DNA of 27,008 nt, taken from positions 1 to 27,008 of the IMG/VR virus record IMGVR_UViG_3300025759_000562; one strand, 5' to 3'. The notes beneath the pieces were generated by a model. The model saw only the letters and a program-made list of their open reading frames with translations, did no database searches and was not told the origin of the DNA. Made by a program: the position numbers and the translations under genes. Shown here piece after piece: positions 1 to 4,529 of the stretch (the stretch's first letter is position 1; each line of letters begins with the position of its first letter). The stretch comes from a virus.

Positions 1-9
1 TGACACAAT

Positions 10-24
10 AAACCAATAAAAATG
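10..24 (+). repeat. Diverged copy (R0) of the 18-bp start-site repeat
   Basis: AAACCAATAAAAATG shares the AAACCAATA half of the repeat found further right, but the GAGAG half is replaced by A's. Its ATG (22-24) is followed at once by TAA, so the real start of the next gene is the ATG at 32. The 15 bases CACAATAAACCAATA (4-18) also occur just after the tRNA at 447-461, so both the upstream context and the element core are shared. Confidence 0.6.
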
Positions 25-31
25 TAATACT

Positions 32-322
32 ATGAATTTTGGAGAAGCAATTAAAGCATTGAAAGCTGGTCAAAAAGTAGCCCGTGAAGGCTGGAACGGA
101 AAAGGGATGTTCTTGATCCTGAACGGAGGATACTCTGTACCCGCAAAGGACTCTCGGCCAGACAATCACATCAACCAGGAGTTTCTGGAAAAGCAGGGAT
201 GTGATTCACTCATTATTGGAAAGCATATTGATATGTGGACCGCGCAGAAAACTCTATGTGTTGGGTGGCTAGCTAGTCAAACTGACATGCTGGCTGATGA
301 TTGGGTAGTTATTACTGATTAA
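32..322 (+). CDS. tad2: DUF2829 / Tad2-like anti-Thoeris protein
   Basis: A 96-residue protein with the hallmarks of the DUF2829 family: an N-terminal MNFGEAIKALKAG start, GQKVAREGWNGKGM at residues 13-26 and WLASQTDMLADDW at 79-91. Members of this family called Tad2 are known to bind the cyclic ADP-ribose signal made by Thoeris ThsB proteins, which stops activation of the ThsA effector. The length is normal for the family and both conserved blocks are present, so it appears intact. It lies in an accessory stretch of tiny genes beside a tRNA, a typical place for phage counter-defence genes. The ATG at 32 is chosen because the repeat-like ATG at 22 is followed at once by TAA. The family assignment is strong from recognition. 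That this copy sequesters a Thoeris signal, and which one, is inference. Confidence 0.85.
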   Translation: MNFGEAIKALKAGQKVAREGWNGKGMFLILNGGYSVPAKDSRPDNHINQEFLEKQGCDSLIIGKHIDMWTAQKTLCVGWLASQTDMLADDWVVITD

Positions 323-323
323 A

Positions 324-374
324 CTTTACACATCAGAACTAACGTGTAAAGAAATCAGGAAAATCTTTACACAT
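324..374 (+). promoter_or_regulatory. Inverted plus direct repeat of CTTTACAC before the tRNA
   Basis: CTTTACAC (324-331) and GTGTAAAG (344-351) form a perfect 8-bp inverted repeat around a 12-nt loop. CTTTACACAT occurs again at 365-374, directly against the tRNA 5' end. The middle arm can therefore pair with either flank. No U-run follows, so this is not a clear intrinsic terminator. It could be a processing hairpin, an operator, or a cluster of weak DnaA-box-like sites (CTTTACACA against TTATNCACA, 7 of 9). Function is not established. Confidence 0.5.
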
Positions 375-448
375 GCACCTATAGCTCAGATGGTTAGAGC
401 AAACCGCTCATAACGGTTAGGTCGTAGGTTCAAGCCCTACTGGGTGCA
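375..448 (+). tRNA. tRNA with CAT anticodon (Ile2-type or elongator Met)
   Basis: A full cloverleaf can be folded. The acceptor stem is GCACCTA (375-381) with TGGGTGC (441-447), with one G-T pair. The D stem is GCTC/GAGC, the anticodon stem AACCG (402-406)/CGGTT (414-418), the loop CTCATAA with anticodon CAT at 409-411, and the T arm GTAGG-TTCAAGC-CCTAC. The discriminator is A448 and the CCA end is not encoded (ACAAT follows). G1-C72 excludes a normal initiator, which has a C1-A72 mismatch. C4-G69 and C5-G68 match the determinants known for tilS-modified tRNA-Ile2 (lysidine), which reads AUA, so Ile2 is somewhat favoured over elongator Met. Confidence 0.9.
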
Positions 449-452
449 CAAT

Positions 453-470
453 AAACCAATAGAGAGATGA
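453..470 (+). repeat. 18-bp start-site repeat, copy R1
   Basis: Exact AAACCAATAGAGAGATGA five bases after the tRNA. Its ATG (467-469) starts the 44-residue gene. Confidence 0.9.
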
Positions 471-601
471 AGCCTAGAAAATGTCCTCCTTCCTTAGAAG
501 ATAAAATAGCAGCACTCAACAAGTCTACGCCAGAGTGGATCGACCAACTTGTAACAACACAAATGGATCGTTTGGATGCTGAATTTGAATCATCCAAATA
601 A
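467..601 (+). CDS. Small hypothetical protein (44 aa)
   Basis: A 44-residue ORF starting at the ATG inside repeat R1, reading MKPRKCPPSLEDKIAALNKS at its start and ending ...DAEFESSK. It stops with a TAA (599-601) that overlaps the first bases of repeat R2. The product is charged, soluble-looking and has no family I recognise. A possible amphipathic helix runs from about residue 10 to 42. The gene is credible because it exactly fills the space between two repeat copies and starts at the same point in the repeat as its neighbours. Function unknown. Confidence 0.65.
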   Translation: MKPRKCPPSLEDKIAALNKSTPEWIDQLVTTQMDRLDAEFESSK

Positions 602-617
602 ACCAATAGAGAGATGA
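600..617 (+). repeat. 18-bp start-site repeat, copy R2
   Basis: Exact copy. Its ATG (614-616) opens only a six-codon frame, MRQWKW followed by TAA (614-634). The longer gene starts at the ATG eight bases further on (622), so this copy differs in use from the others. Confidence 0.85.
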
Positions 618-621
618 GACA

Positions 622-789
622 ATGGAAATGGTAAACGAAATACTACAATGGATTGCCATCATATGGGCAGGATGGGCAATCAATAAATTAGCAACTGCAA
701 TAGAAATATATGAAGAAGCTTTGAAAGATACGTGCAAACTGATTGCTCACAAATGGGAATACGAAAGACGTAAACGAGAAAACCAATAG
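622..789 (+). CDS. Small membrane-segment protein (55 aa)
   Basis: A 55-residue ORF from ATG 622 that begins MEMVNEILQWIAIIWAGWAI. Residues about 7-29 form a hydrophobic, tryptophan-containing segment likely to be one membrane helix. A charged tail with EEALKDTC and ends in KRENQ follows. The final N and Q codons and the TAG stop (787-789) come from repeat R3, read in its AAC-CAA-TAG frame. The start is uncertain. The repeat ATG at 614 is out of frame and gives only MRQWKW, and ATG 622 and 628 are both possible. No family is recognised. Small single-helix proteins of this type in phage accessory regions can be lysis, exclusion or membrane-sensing proteins, but nothing here decides it. Confidence 0.6.
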   Translation: MEMVNEILQWIAIIWAGWAINKLATAIEIYEEALKDTCKLIAHKWEYERRKRENQ

Positions 790-797
790 AGAGATGA
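780..797 (+). repeat. 18-bp start-site repeat, copy R3
   Basis: Exact copy. It gives the upstream gene its -NQ-stop ending and starts the 101-residue gene at ATG 794. Confidence 0.9.
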
Positions 798-1099
798 AAG
801 AAAGAGTAACACCAAAAGAAATTATAGAACTGGTACGTAGATTGCCAGACGCAGAAAGCCACATACACGAATGGGAAGGCAAACAATGCATAACACAAGA
901 ATGGTTGTGCGGGAACTTTGCAGGACGTTCGTTTGAAGCTCTCAAATTAGAAGATGCAGCTCAGGAAATGATTGAATACCTATACGAACATATAGGACAC
1001 GAAAGTATGGTTGGGAGAAGTGTAACCGATAGTGGCTTCCCTGACTTGCAAAGAGTTTATGAATACTGTAAACCTGAACCTGTTGAGGTAGAGGTGTAG
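794..1099 (+). CDS. Hypothetical accessory protein (101 aa)
   Basis: A 101-residue acidic protein starting at the ATG inside R3 (MKERVTPKEIIELVRRLP) and ending in PEPVEVEV. The open frame extends upstream to 743, but those codons lie over the 622-789 gene and read the repeat as TNREM, so the repeat ATG is the better start. Features seen are a conserved-looking HIHEWEGKQCITQEWLCG stretch near residues 23-40 and a helical middle. There are no metal-binding clusters, signal peptide or membrane helix. It stops with TAG 22 bases before the next repeat, unlike its neighbours, whose stops lie in or at the repeat. Function unknown. Confidence 0.75.
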   Translation: MKERVTPKEIIELVRRLPDAESHIHEWEGKQCITQEWLCGNFAGRSFEALKLEDAAQEMIEYLYEHIGHESMVGRSVTDSGFPDLQRVYEYCKPEPVEVEV

Positions 1100-1121
1100 C
1101 TATTACACACAACAACTTATA

Positions 1122-1139
1122 AAACCAATAGAGAGATGA
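1122..1139 (+). repeat. 18-bp start-site repeat, copy R4
   Basis: Exact copy, preceded by a 22-base spacer after the previous stop. It starts the 72-residue gene at ATG 1136. Confidence 0.9.
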
Positions 1140-1354
1140 AGAAGTATAGAATCATTGAGCGCACAAACAGTTATAGCCAAAAGTGGTATTGCGTGCAGAA
1201 AAAATCAATCTTCGGCTGGTGGTACAATGATGCCAATGTACTTGCTACATCTCATACGGGTTGGTATTCCTCCCTGCACGAAGCCGAATTTATATTTAGA
1301 GCAAAAACAACGCCTGTGAAAACCAGAGTCGTTAAGACAACAGAAAACCAATAG
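1136..1354 (+). CDS. Small aromatic-rich protein (72 aa)
   Basis: A 72-residue basic protein rich in Tyr and Trp, starting MKKYRIIERTNSYSQKWYCV. The pattern of a KYRI-x-E strand, a WYCVQKK strand, GWWY, and a YSSLHEAEFIF helix resembles small beta-alpha proteins seen in many phages, but I cannot name a family. The last residues are ENQ, with the stop TAG (1352-1354) supplied by repeat R5 in its AAC-CAA-TAG frame. The gene therefore fits exactly between R4 and R5. Function unknown. Confidence 0.75.
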   Translation: MKKYRIIERTNSYSQKWYCVQKKSIFGWWYNDANVLATSHTGWYSSLHEAEFIFRAKTTPVKTRVVKTTENQ

Positions 1355-1362
1355 AGAGATGA
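1345..1362 (+). repeat. 18-bp start-site repeat, copy R5
   Basis: Exact copy. It supplies the -NQ-stop end of the 1136 gene and the ATG of the 1359 gene. Confidence 0.9.
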
Positions 1363-1745
1363 CGAAAGTAGAACGCACGCAGTTGGCTTTGCTCGAACGC
1401 ATACGTCAGCTTGAAGTAGAAATCATAAGCAGGGGACTTCTTCCTATTGGCTACGTGCAGGAAATGGAAGAAGAGATGCAGGCCAAAATAAACCCCCAAA
1501 CCAATAGAGAGATGAAAACACCGATGCAAGAAGTATTTGATCACTTAAGAGCATCAAAAGAGACTGATAGTTTTGGGGAGGTCTATTGTGTAGATTGGTT
1601 ACTTGAGAATGAAAAGTCATTTCTTGAGAAAGAGAAAGATTCGATGTGTCAGTTTCAATCTGATGGTCAGAGAACAGACTTTTGGGTAAAGTATGAAGAC
1701 AGCGAAGACTGCTTTAACAAAACCTTTAAACCAATAGAGAGATGA
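1359..1745 (+). CDS. Read-through fusion of two repeat-bounded small genes (128 aa)
   Basis: From the R5 ATG, the frame encodes a 51-residue coiled-coil-like module (MTKVERTQLALLERIRQLEV at the start). It then runs straight through repeat R6, which in this phase has no stop and is translated as TNREM, into the next 77-residue module. The product would be 128 residues. Either this is a true fused protein, or the first module has lost its stop and the second is also made from the R6 ATG at 1512. The frame ends with KPIER-TGA, where the TGA (1743-1745) overlaps the next ATG. Neither module matches a family I know. Confidence 0.55.
   Translation: MTKVERTQLALLERIRQLEVEIISRGLLPIGYVQEMEEEMQAKINPQTNREMKTPMQEVFDHLRASKETDSFGEVYCVDWLLENEKSFLEKEKDSMCQFQSDGQRTDFWVKYEDSEDCFNKTFKPIER
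1498..1515 (+). repeat. 18-bp start-site repeat, copy R6 (read through in frame)
   Basis: Exact copy, entered in the one phase without a stop, so the upstream frame continues. Its own ATG is at 1512. Confidence 0.9.
1512..1745 (+). CDS. Hypothetical accessory protein from the internal repeat start (77 aa)
   Basis: Starting at the R6 ATG, this 77-residue acidic protein begins MKTPMQEVFDHLRASKETDS and has EVYCVDWLLENEKSFLEKEK in its centre. By analogy with the other repeats, this is the expected start, nested in frame within the longer 1359-1745 reading frame. The last five residues, KPIER, and the overlapping TGA/ATG junction come from repeat R7. No family is recognised. It may be made alone, as the C-terminal part of the fusion, or both. 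Confidence 0.6.
   Translation: MKTPMQEVFDHLRASKETDSFGEVYCVDWLLENEKSFLEKEKDSMCQFQSDGQRTDFWVKYEDSEDCFNKTFKPIER
1728..1745 (+). repeat. 18-bp start-site repeat, copy R7
   Basis: Exact copy. The upstream frame reads AAA-CCA-ATA-GAG-AGA-TGA (KPIER-stop), overlapping the ATG at 1742 (ATGA junction). Confidence 0.9.
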
Positions 1746-1954
1746 ACGCAGAAGATTTTATTAAGCAGCTAATTGAAAAGTACGACAATCCATCCTTTGA
1801 TGCAGAAGAAGAATGGTGGGATTGGGGAAATGTAAGTGATGCACACCATCACGGAGTTGAGCAAGGTACGCAGTACATCATAGACCAGTTAAAAACCTTT
1901 TTCAAACCAATAGAGAGATGGAAACAATCAAACAAAAAAGAAGAGAGGTGCTAG
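1742..1954 (+). CDS. Small acidic protein with a stop-loss tail (70 aa)
   Basis: A 70-residue protein starting MNAEDFIKQLIEKYDNPS, with an EEEWWDWGNVSDAHHHG motif near residues 22-38 and a helical C-terminus. It enters repeat R8 in the KPIER frame, but R8 ends in G instead of A, so the expected TGA becomes TGG (Trp). Translation continues for nine residues (WKQSNKKEERC) to a TAG at 1952-1954, giving a 37-base overlap with the next gene. The basic tail is therefore an accident of one base change rather than a conserved end, which is my inference. Function unknown. Confidence 0.7.
   Translation: MNAEDFIKQLIEKYDNPSFDAEEEWWDWGNVSDAHHHGVEQGTQYIIDQLKTFFKPIERWKQSNKKEERC
1904..1921 (+). repeat. 18-bp start-site repeat, copy R8 (last base A to G)
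   Basis: AAACCAATAGAGAGATGG, 17 of 18 bases. The change removes the TGA stop for the upstream frame but keeps the ATG (1918) of the downstream gene. Confidence 0.9.
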
Positions 1955-2298
1955 ACATTGTTGCTAAGCACTTTAATAGTAAGAACAGAAGCGTCCAAAT
2001 GTGTGGCTCGGAATGCCTCTATCTATCTGACGATGGGTCAAAGTGTGCGGTTGGGATGTTTATCAAAGATGAATACATCAATGATGATCGTTGGCTAGAT
2101 ACTCACAATGGAGAAGATGCTTACTACCTTCTTGAAAATACTGATGAGATTCTTGTTGAAGAATACCGTGGGCTAGGGGCAGAGTTCTGGACTAGCGTAC
2201 AGCGTCTCCATGATGAGGCAGTCCATTGGGACAAAAAAGGGCTAACCACTGAAGGGAAGGCTATGGTAGCTGAAATTAAAGAAGAGTTTGCCCTATGA
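1918..2298 (+). CDS. Conserved-looking phage hypothetical protein (126 aa)
   Basis: A 126-residue acidic protein starting METIKQKRREVLDIVAKHFN at the ATG of R8. It has a helical start, then a CLYLSDDGSKCAVGMFI segment (about residues 34-50), and a long C-terminal helical part. This layout, with an amphipathic helix leading to a G-x-KCA-x-G-x-x-I segment, recurs in many small hypothetical proteins of tailed phages, but I know no function or family name. Its TGA overlaps the next ATG (ATGA, 2295-2298), which suggests translational coupling. It is the last gene introduced by the 18-bp repeat. Confidence 0.8.
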   Translation: METIKQKRREVLDIVAKHFNSKNRSVQMCGSECLYLSDDGSKCAVGMFIKDEYINDDRWLDTHNGEDAYYLLENTDEILVEEYRGLGAEFWTSVQRLHDEAVHWDKKGLTTEGKAMVAEIKEEFAL

Positions 2299-2474
2299 TT
2301 GACCCAATGTGTTTTACTGAAGAGCAGGTACACATAGTATCTGATATTCAAAAGAAGTCCTTCGAGAACGGATTAGTATGGGGTGTAGTTTACACCCTTT
2401 GTGGTTTCTTGGGGATAGGTTTAGCAATGATGATTGCCACTAAGTGGGGACATCTAATATTTCAATTATGGTAA
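2295..2474 (+). CDS. Small single-helix membrane protein (59 aa)
   Basis: A 59-residue ORF overlapping the previous stop (ATGA) and ending at TAA 2472-2474 over the start of the next gene. A soluble N-terminal part (MIDPMCFTEEQVHIVSDIQK) is followed by one hydrophobic stretch at about residues 27-49 (GLVWGVVYTLCGFLGIGLAM in its core), consistent with a single membrane helix, then a short aromatic tail. Unlike its left neighbours it has no 18-bp repeat. Its fit between overlapping stops and starts supports it as real. Function unknown. Confidence 0.65.
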   Translation: MIDPMCFTEEQVHIVSDIQKKSFENGLVWGVVYTLCGFLGIGLAMMIATKWGHLIFQLW

Positions 2475-2665
2475 AATGGATTAAGCAGTGGTGGGCCTGC
2501 GCCTCCCGCAAAGATGAGCATGTGTATGTAGTGATGCAGATTGAAGACAGGGTAGAGGTGCCCATCGTAGTGACGTACTCACTAGACGATGCAGTAGAAT
2601 TAGTAGATAGTCTAAGCGCTAAAAGAGGGAAGGCAGCATGGTTCCGGAGAGTAAAATTAGTGTAG
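2468..2665 (+). CDS. Small basic hypothetical protein (65 aa)
   Basis: A 65-residue protein starting MVKWIKQWWACASRKDEHVY. The frame is open eight codons further up to a GTG at 2444, but ATG 2468 overlaps the stop of the previous gene in the way typical of this operon and is preferred. Two beta-like stretches (VYVVMQIEDR, VPIVVTYSL) and a DDAVELVDSL helix suggest a small alpha/beta fold. No family is recognised. It ends just inside the start of the DnaA-like gene, at the head of the replication operon. Confidence 0.65.
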   Translation: MVKWIKQWWACASRKDEHVYVVMQIEDRVEVPIVVTYSLDDAVELVDSLSAKRGKAAWFRRVKLV

Positions 2666-3069
2666 CTCCGCACATCTATGTAGGTCTGCAAAAGACTGCT
2701 AAGAACAGAGTATCTAAGCGGTACCATGTTATGTATGGGATGACCTACAAACGTATACTCGCATTGACCTCTGAGGCATTTGGGGTATCACTTGTAGAAG
2801 CTATGAGCAGATCTCGTATACACGAAGCAGTGTGTGCTAGACGAGCTTACATAGCTATATCCAGATATCATCTAGGTAGTAGCTACAACACTATCGGGAT
2901 GCTTATCGAGAGAGATCACTCTACGGTACTGCACAGCTTGCGGAGGCATGACGACTGGATGCAGGTCTACCCAGAGTATGCGGGAATATATAAGAGTATC
3001 GAGGAAGAGATAAAGTTTAAACCGCAGTTAGATGGGGAGGAAGACGAACCTGTTGGAGATCAAGTCTAA
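2638..3069 (+). CDS. Stand-alone DnaA domain-IV-like DNA-binding protein
   Basis: A 143-residue protein. Residues about 39-106 match the layout of the DnaA C-terminal DNA-binding domain: a lead helix (ILALTSEAFGVS), an SRSR turn, the basic ARRAYIAISRYHLG helix (68-80), then SSYNTIGMLIERDHSTVLHS (81-100). The last stretch is the helix-turn-helix with the DHSTV version of the DHTTV box-recognition signature. There is no AAA+ domain, so it cannot act as a complete initiator. It likely binds DnaA-box-like sites or recruits host machinery. The acidic tail is shared with the start of the helicase gene, which overlaps by 38 bases. Origin binding is inference. Confidence 0.8.
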   Translation: MVPESKISVAPHIYVGLQKTAKNRVSKRYHVMYGMTYKRILALTSEAFGVSLVEAMSRSRIHEAVCARRAYIAISRYHLGSSYNTIGMLIERDHSTVLHSLRRHDDWMQVYPEYAGIYKSIEEEIKFKPQLDGEEDEPVGDQV

Positions 3070-4210
3070 AGAACAGAAGAAAGCATTGAACCAGTGGGCC
3101 GCACAAGGTTTTACTGGTTCAATCATAGCTGGTACTGGATTCGGGAAGAGCCGATGTGGTGTACTAGCTGTTGCTCATGTGATTAAGACTTACGGGGGCA
3201 AGGGATTAATCCTTGTCCCTACTACCCAACTTCAAGATCAATTCAAAGAAGAGTTCAAGAAGTGGGGTAAGGAAGATGTACTAGATAGCATTGAGATTAT
3301 ATGCTATCAGTCAGCGCACAAGCTACGAGGAGAGGAATACTCCATAGTAGTTTGTGATGAGGTTCACCTTGGGCTGAGTCCTGTGTATAGACAGTTCTTT
3401 GAGTACAATGCGTACGAAAGGCTGCTCTGTATGACAGCTACTCTCCCAGAAGAAGATGAGTACCGCTCACTCTTGGTGAACCTTGCACCTATTTGTTACC
3501 TAATATCACTAGACGTCTGTGTACAGATGGGGTTGGTGGCTCCGTACGAAATCAATTGTGTCCCGGTCAAGTTACTGGATGACGAAGCAAAAGCGTACAA
3601 GAAAGCAAACAACAAATTCGTACACGCTAAGTATCGACTTGGTCAGTTTGATGCATTCAACATGGCTAAGATGGTACTGAGCGGGAAGGTTCCTGGTGAT
3701 AAGGCAGCTGCTGTTATGTTCTACGCCGCTATTAGAGAGCGTAAGGAGATAGTTCAGCATGCCTACAATAAACTAGATTACACAGACAGAATTGCTGCTG
3801 AGTATGAGGATAAAAAGATCCTCGTATTCTCTGGTACTAATTCGTTTACAGATGATATGGCCGAGCACCTTGACGGGTTGGCATACCATAGTGGTAAGAC
3901 GAAGAAGGTTAGAGAAAAGATACTCGAGCAGTACAAGTCTGGGGAGAACAAGATTCTTTGTTCAACCAAAGCTTTGAATCAAGGCTTCGATGTACCCGAC
4001 TCAGAGGTTGGGATCATTGCAGGTCTAGATTCTAAATCACTACCCATGATTCAGCGTGTGGGTAGACTACTTCGACTCGCAGAGGATAAGGTCGGTAAGA
4101 TCTTTATACTGTACGTAGCAGAGTCTCAGGAGGAGAAGTGGTTACGAAACGCTGTAAGCAAATTAAGTAATGTTAACTGGTTAAATTCAATTGACGATGT
4201 CACGTATTAA
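3032..4210 (+). CDS. SF2 DNA helicase (UvsW/XPB-like)
   Basis: A 392-residue superfamily 2 helicase with both RecA-like domains. Motif I is AGTGFGKS (residues 33-40), motif II is DEVH (109-112), motif III is TAT (135-137), and motif VI is QRVGRLLR (341-348), preceded by the STKALNQGFDVP segment (311-322). Proteins of this type remodel branched DNA during recombination-dependent replication and repair, as T4 UvsW does. The length is compact, with no obvious extra DNA-binding domain. It overlaps the DnaA-like gene upstream and the Myb-like gene downstream, so it is likely co-translated with them. The helicase assignment is firm and the UvsW-like role is inferred from context. Confidence 0.92.
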   Translation: MGRKTNLLEIKSKEQKKALNQWAAQGFTGSIIAGTGFGKSRCGVLAVAHVIKTYGGKGLILVPTTQLQDQFKEEFKKWGKEDVLDSIEIICYQSAHKLRGEEYSIVVCDEVHLGLSPVYRQFFEYNAYERLLCMTATLPEEDEYRSLLVNLAPICYLISLDVCVQMGLVAPYEINCVPVKLLDDEAKAYKKANNKFVHAKYRLGQFDAFNMAKMVLSGKVPGDKAAAVMFYAAIRERKEIVQHAYNKLDYTDRIAAEYEDKKILVFSGTNSFTDDMAEHLDGLAYHSGKTKKVREKILEQYKSGENKILCSTKALNQGFDVPDSEVGIIAGLDSKSLPMIQRVGRLLRLAEDKVGKIFILYVAESQEEKWLRNAVSKLSNVNWLNSIDDVTY

Positions 4211-4511
4211 AACAAAAAGAACTCGCTATACTGCTGATGATGACACTTACATTCTCGGATGTGTAGAACGACTCGGAGTATCTCGTGGTGCGCACAAAGC
4301 TGCAGTTATTCTTGGGAGAACTCACAATGGGATAGTACAACGCTACTACAATATCCTGCGAGGTAAGAAACGTATGACTGTTACTGGTCCTGCGACTATC
4401 GAAGTGAACCCCCCAACACCCGTAAAGCCTACGGAGACAGGGGATGTAACTGATGTGAAGTCAGTGAAGTTTTCGGTGAAAGGTGTAGAGGTCTACATGG
4501 TATTTAAATAA
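4197..4511 (+). CDS. Myb/SANT-like helix-turn-helix protein (104 aa)
   Basis: A 104-residue protein. Its first half (RYTADDDTYILGCVERLG then KAAVILGRTHNGIVQRYYNI, about residues 10-53) follows the Myb/SANT pattern: an acidic start, three helices, LGRT before the recognition helix and a basic end. The second half is a Pro/Thr linker (NPPTPVKPTETG) and a short beta-like tail. It is probably a small DNA-binding regulator or architectural protein. The start is ATG 4197, which overlaps the helicase stop. The TTG at 4191 is possible but weaker. The match is by pattern only. Confidence 0.65.
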   Translation: MSRIKTKRTRYTADDDTYILGCVERLGVSRGAHKAAVILGRTHNGIVQRYYNILRGKKRMTVTGPATIEVNPPTPVKPTETGDVTDVKSVKFSVKGVEVYMVFK

Positions 4512-4529
4512 ACCGTTTAAATCTTCGAT

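Noticed and set aside
323-375. A Bacteroidota-type promoter (TTTG and TAnnTTTG) before the tRNA
   Set aside because: I could not find the paired elements at the right spacing. The inverted repeat is reported instead without a promoter claim.
743-793. Upstream extension of the 794 gene to ATG 743
   Set aside because: The codons overlap the 622-789 gene and read the repeat as TNREM. The ATG in the repeat is used by the neighbouring genes and is the simpler start.
525-945. Minus-strand frames of 70-85 codons opposite the small-gene array
   Set aside because: They lie across several repeat copies and plus-strand genes, have no start context, and their peptides look like reverse translations of plus-strand coding.
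453-1921. The 18-bp repeats as a CRISPR array
   Set aside because: The spacers are 44-306 bases apart, irregular and coding, and the repeat is not palindromic. There are no cas genes.
2444-2467. GTG start extending the 65-residue gene
   Set aside because: ATG 2468 overlaps the previous stop as is usual in this operon, and the extra codons lie inside the membrane-protein gene.
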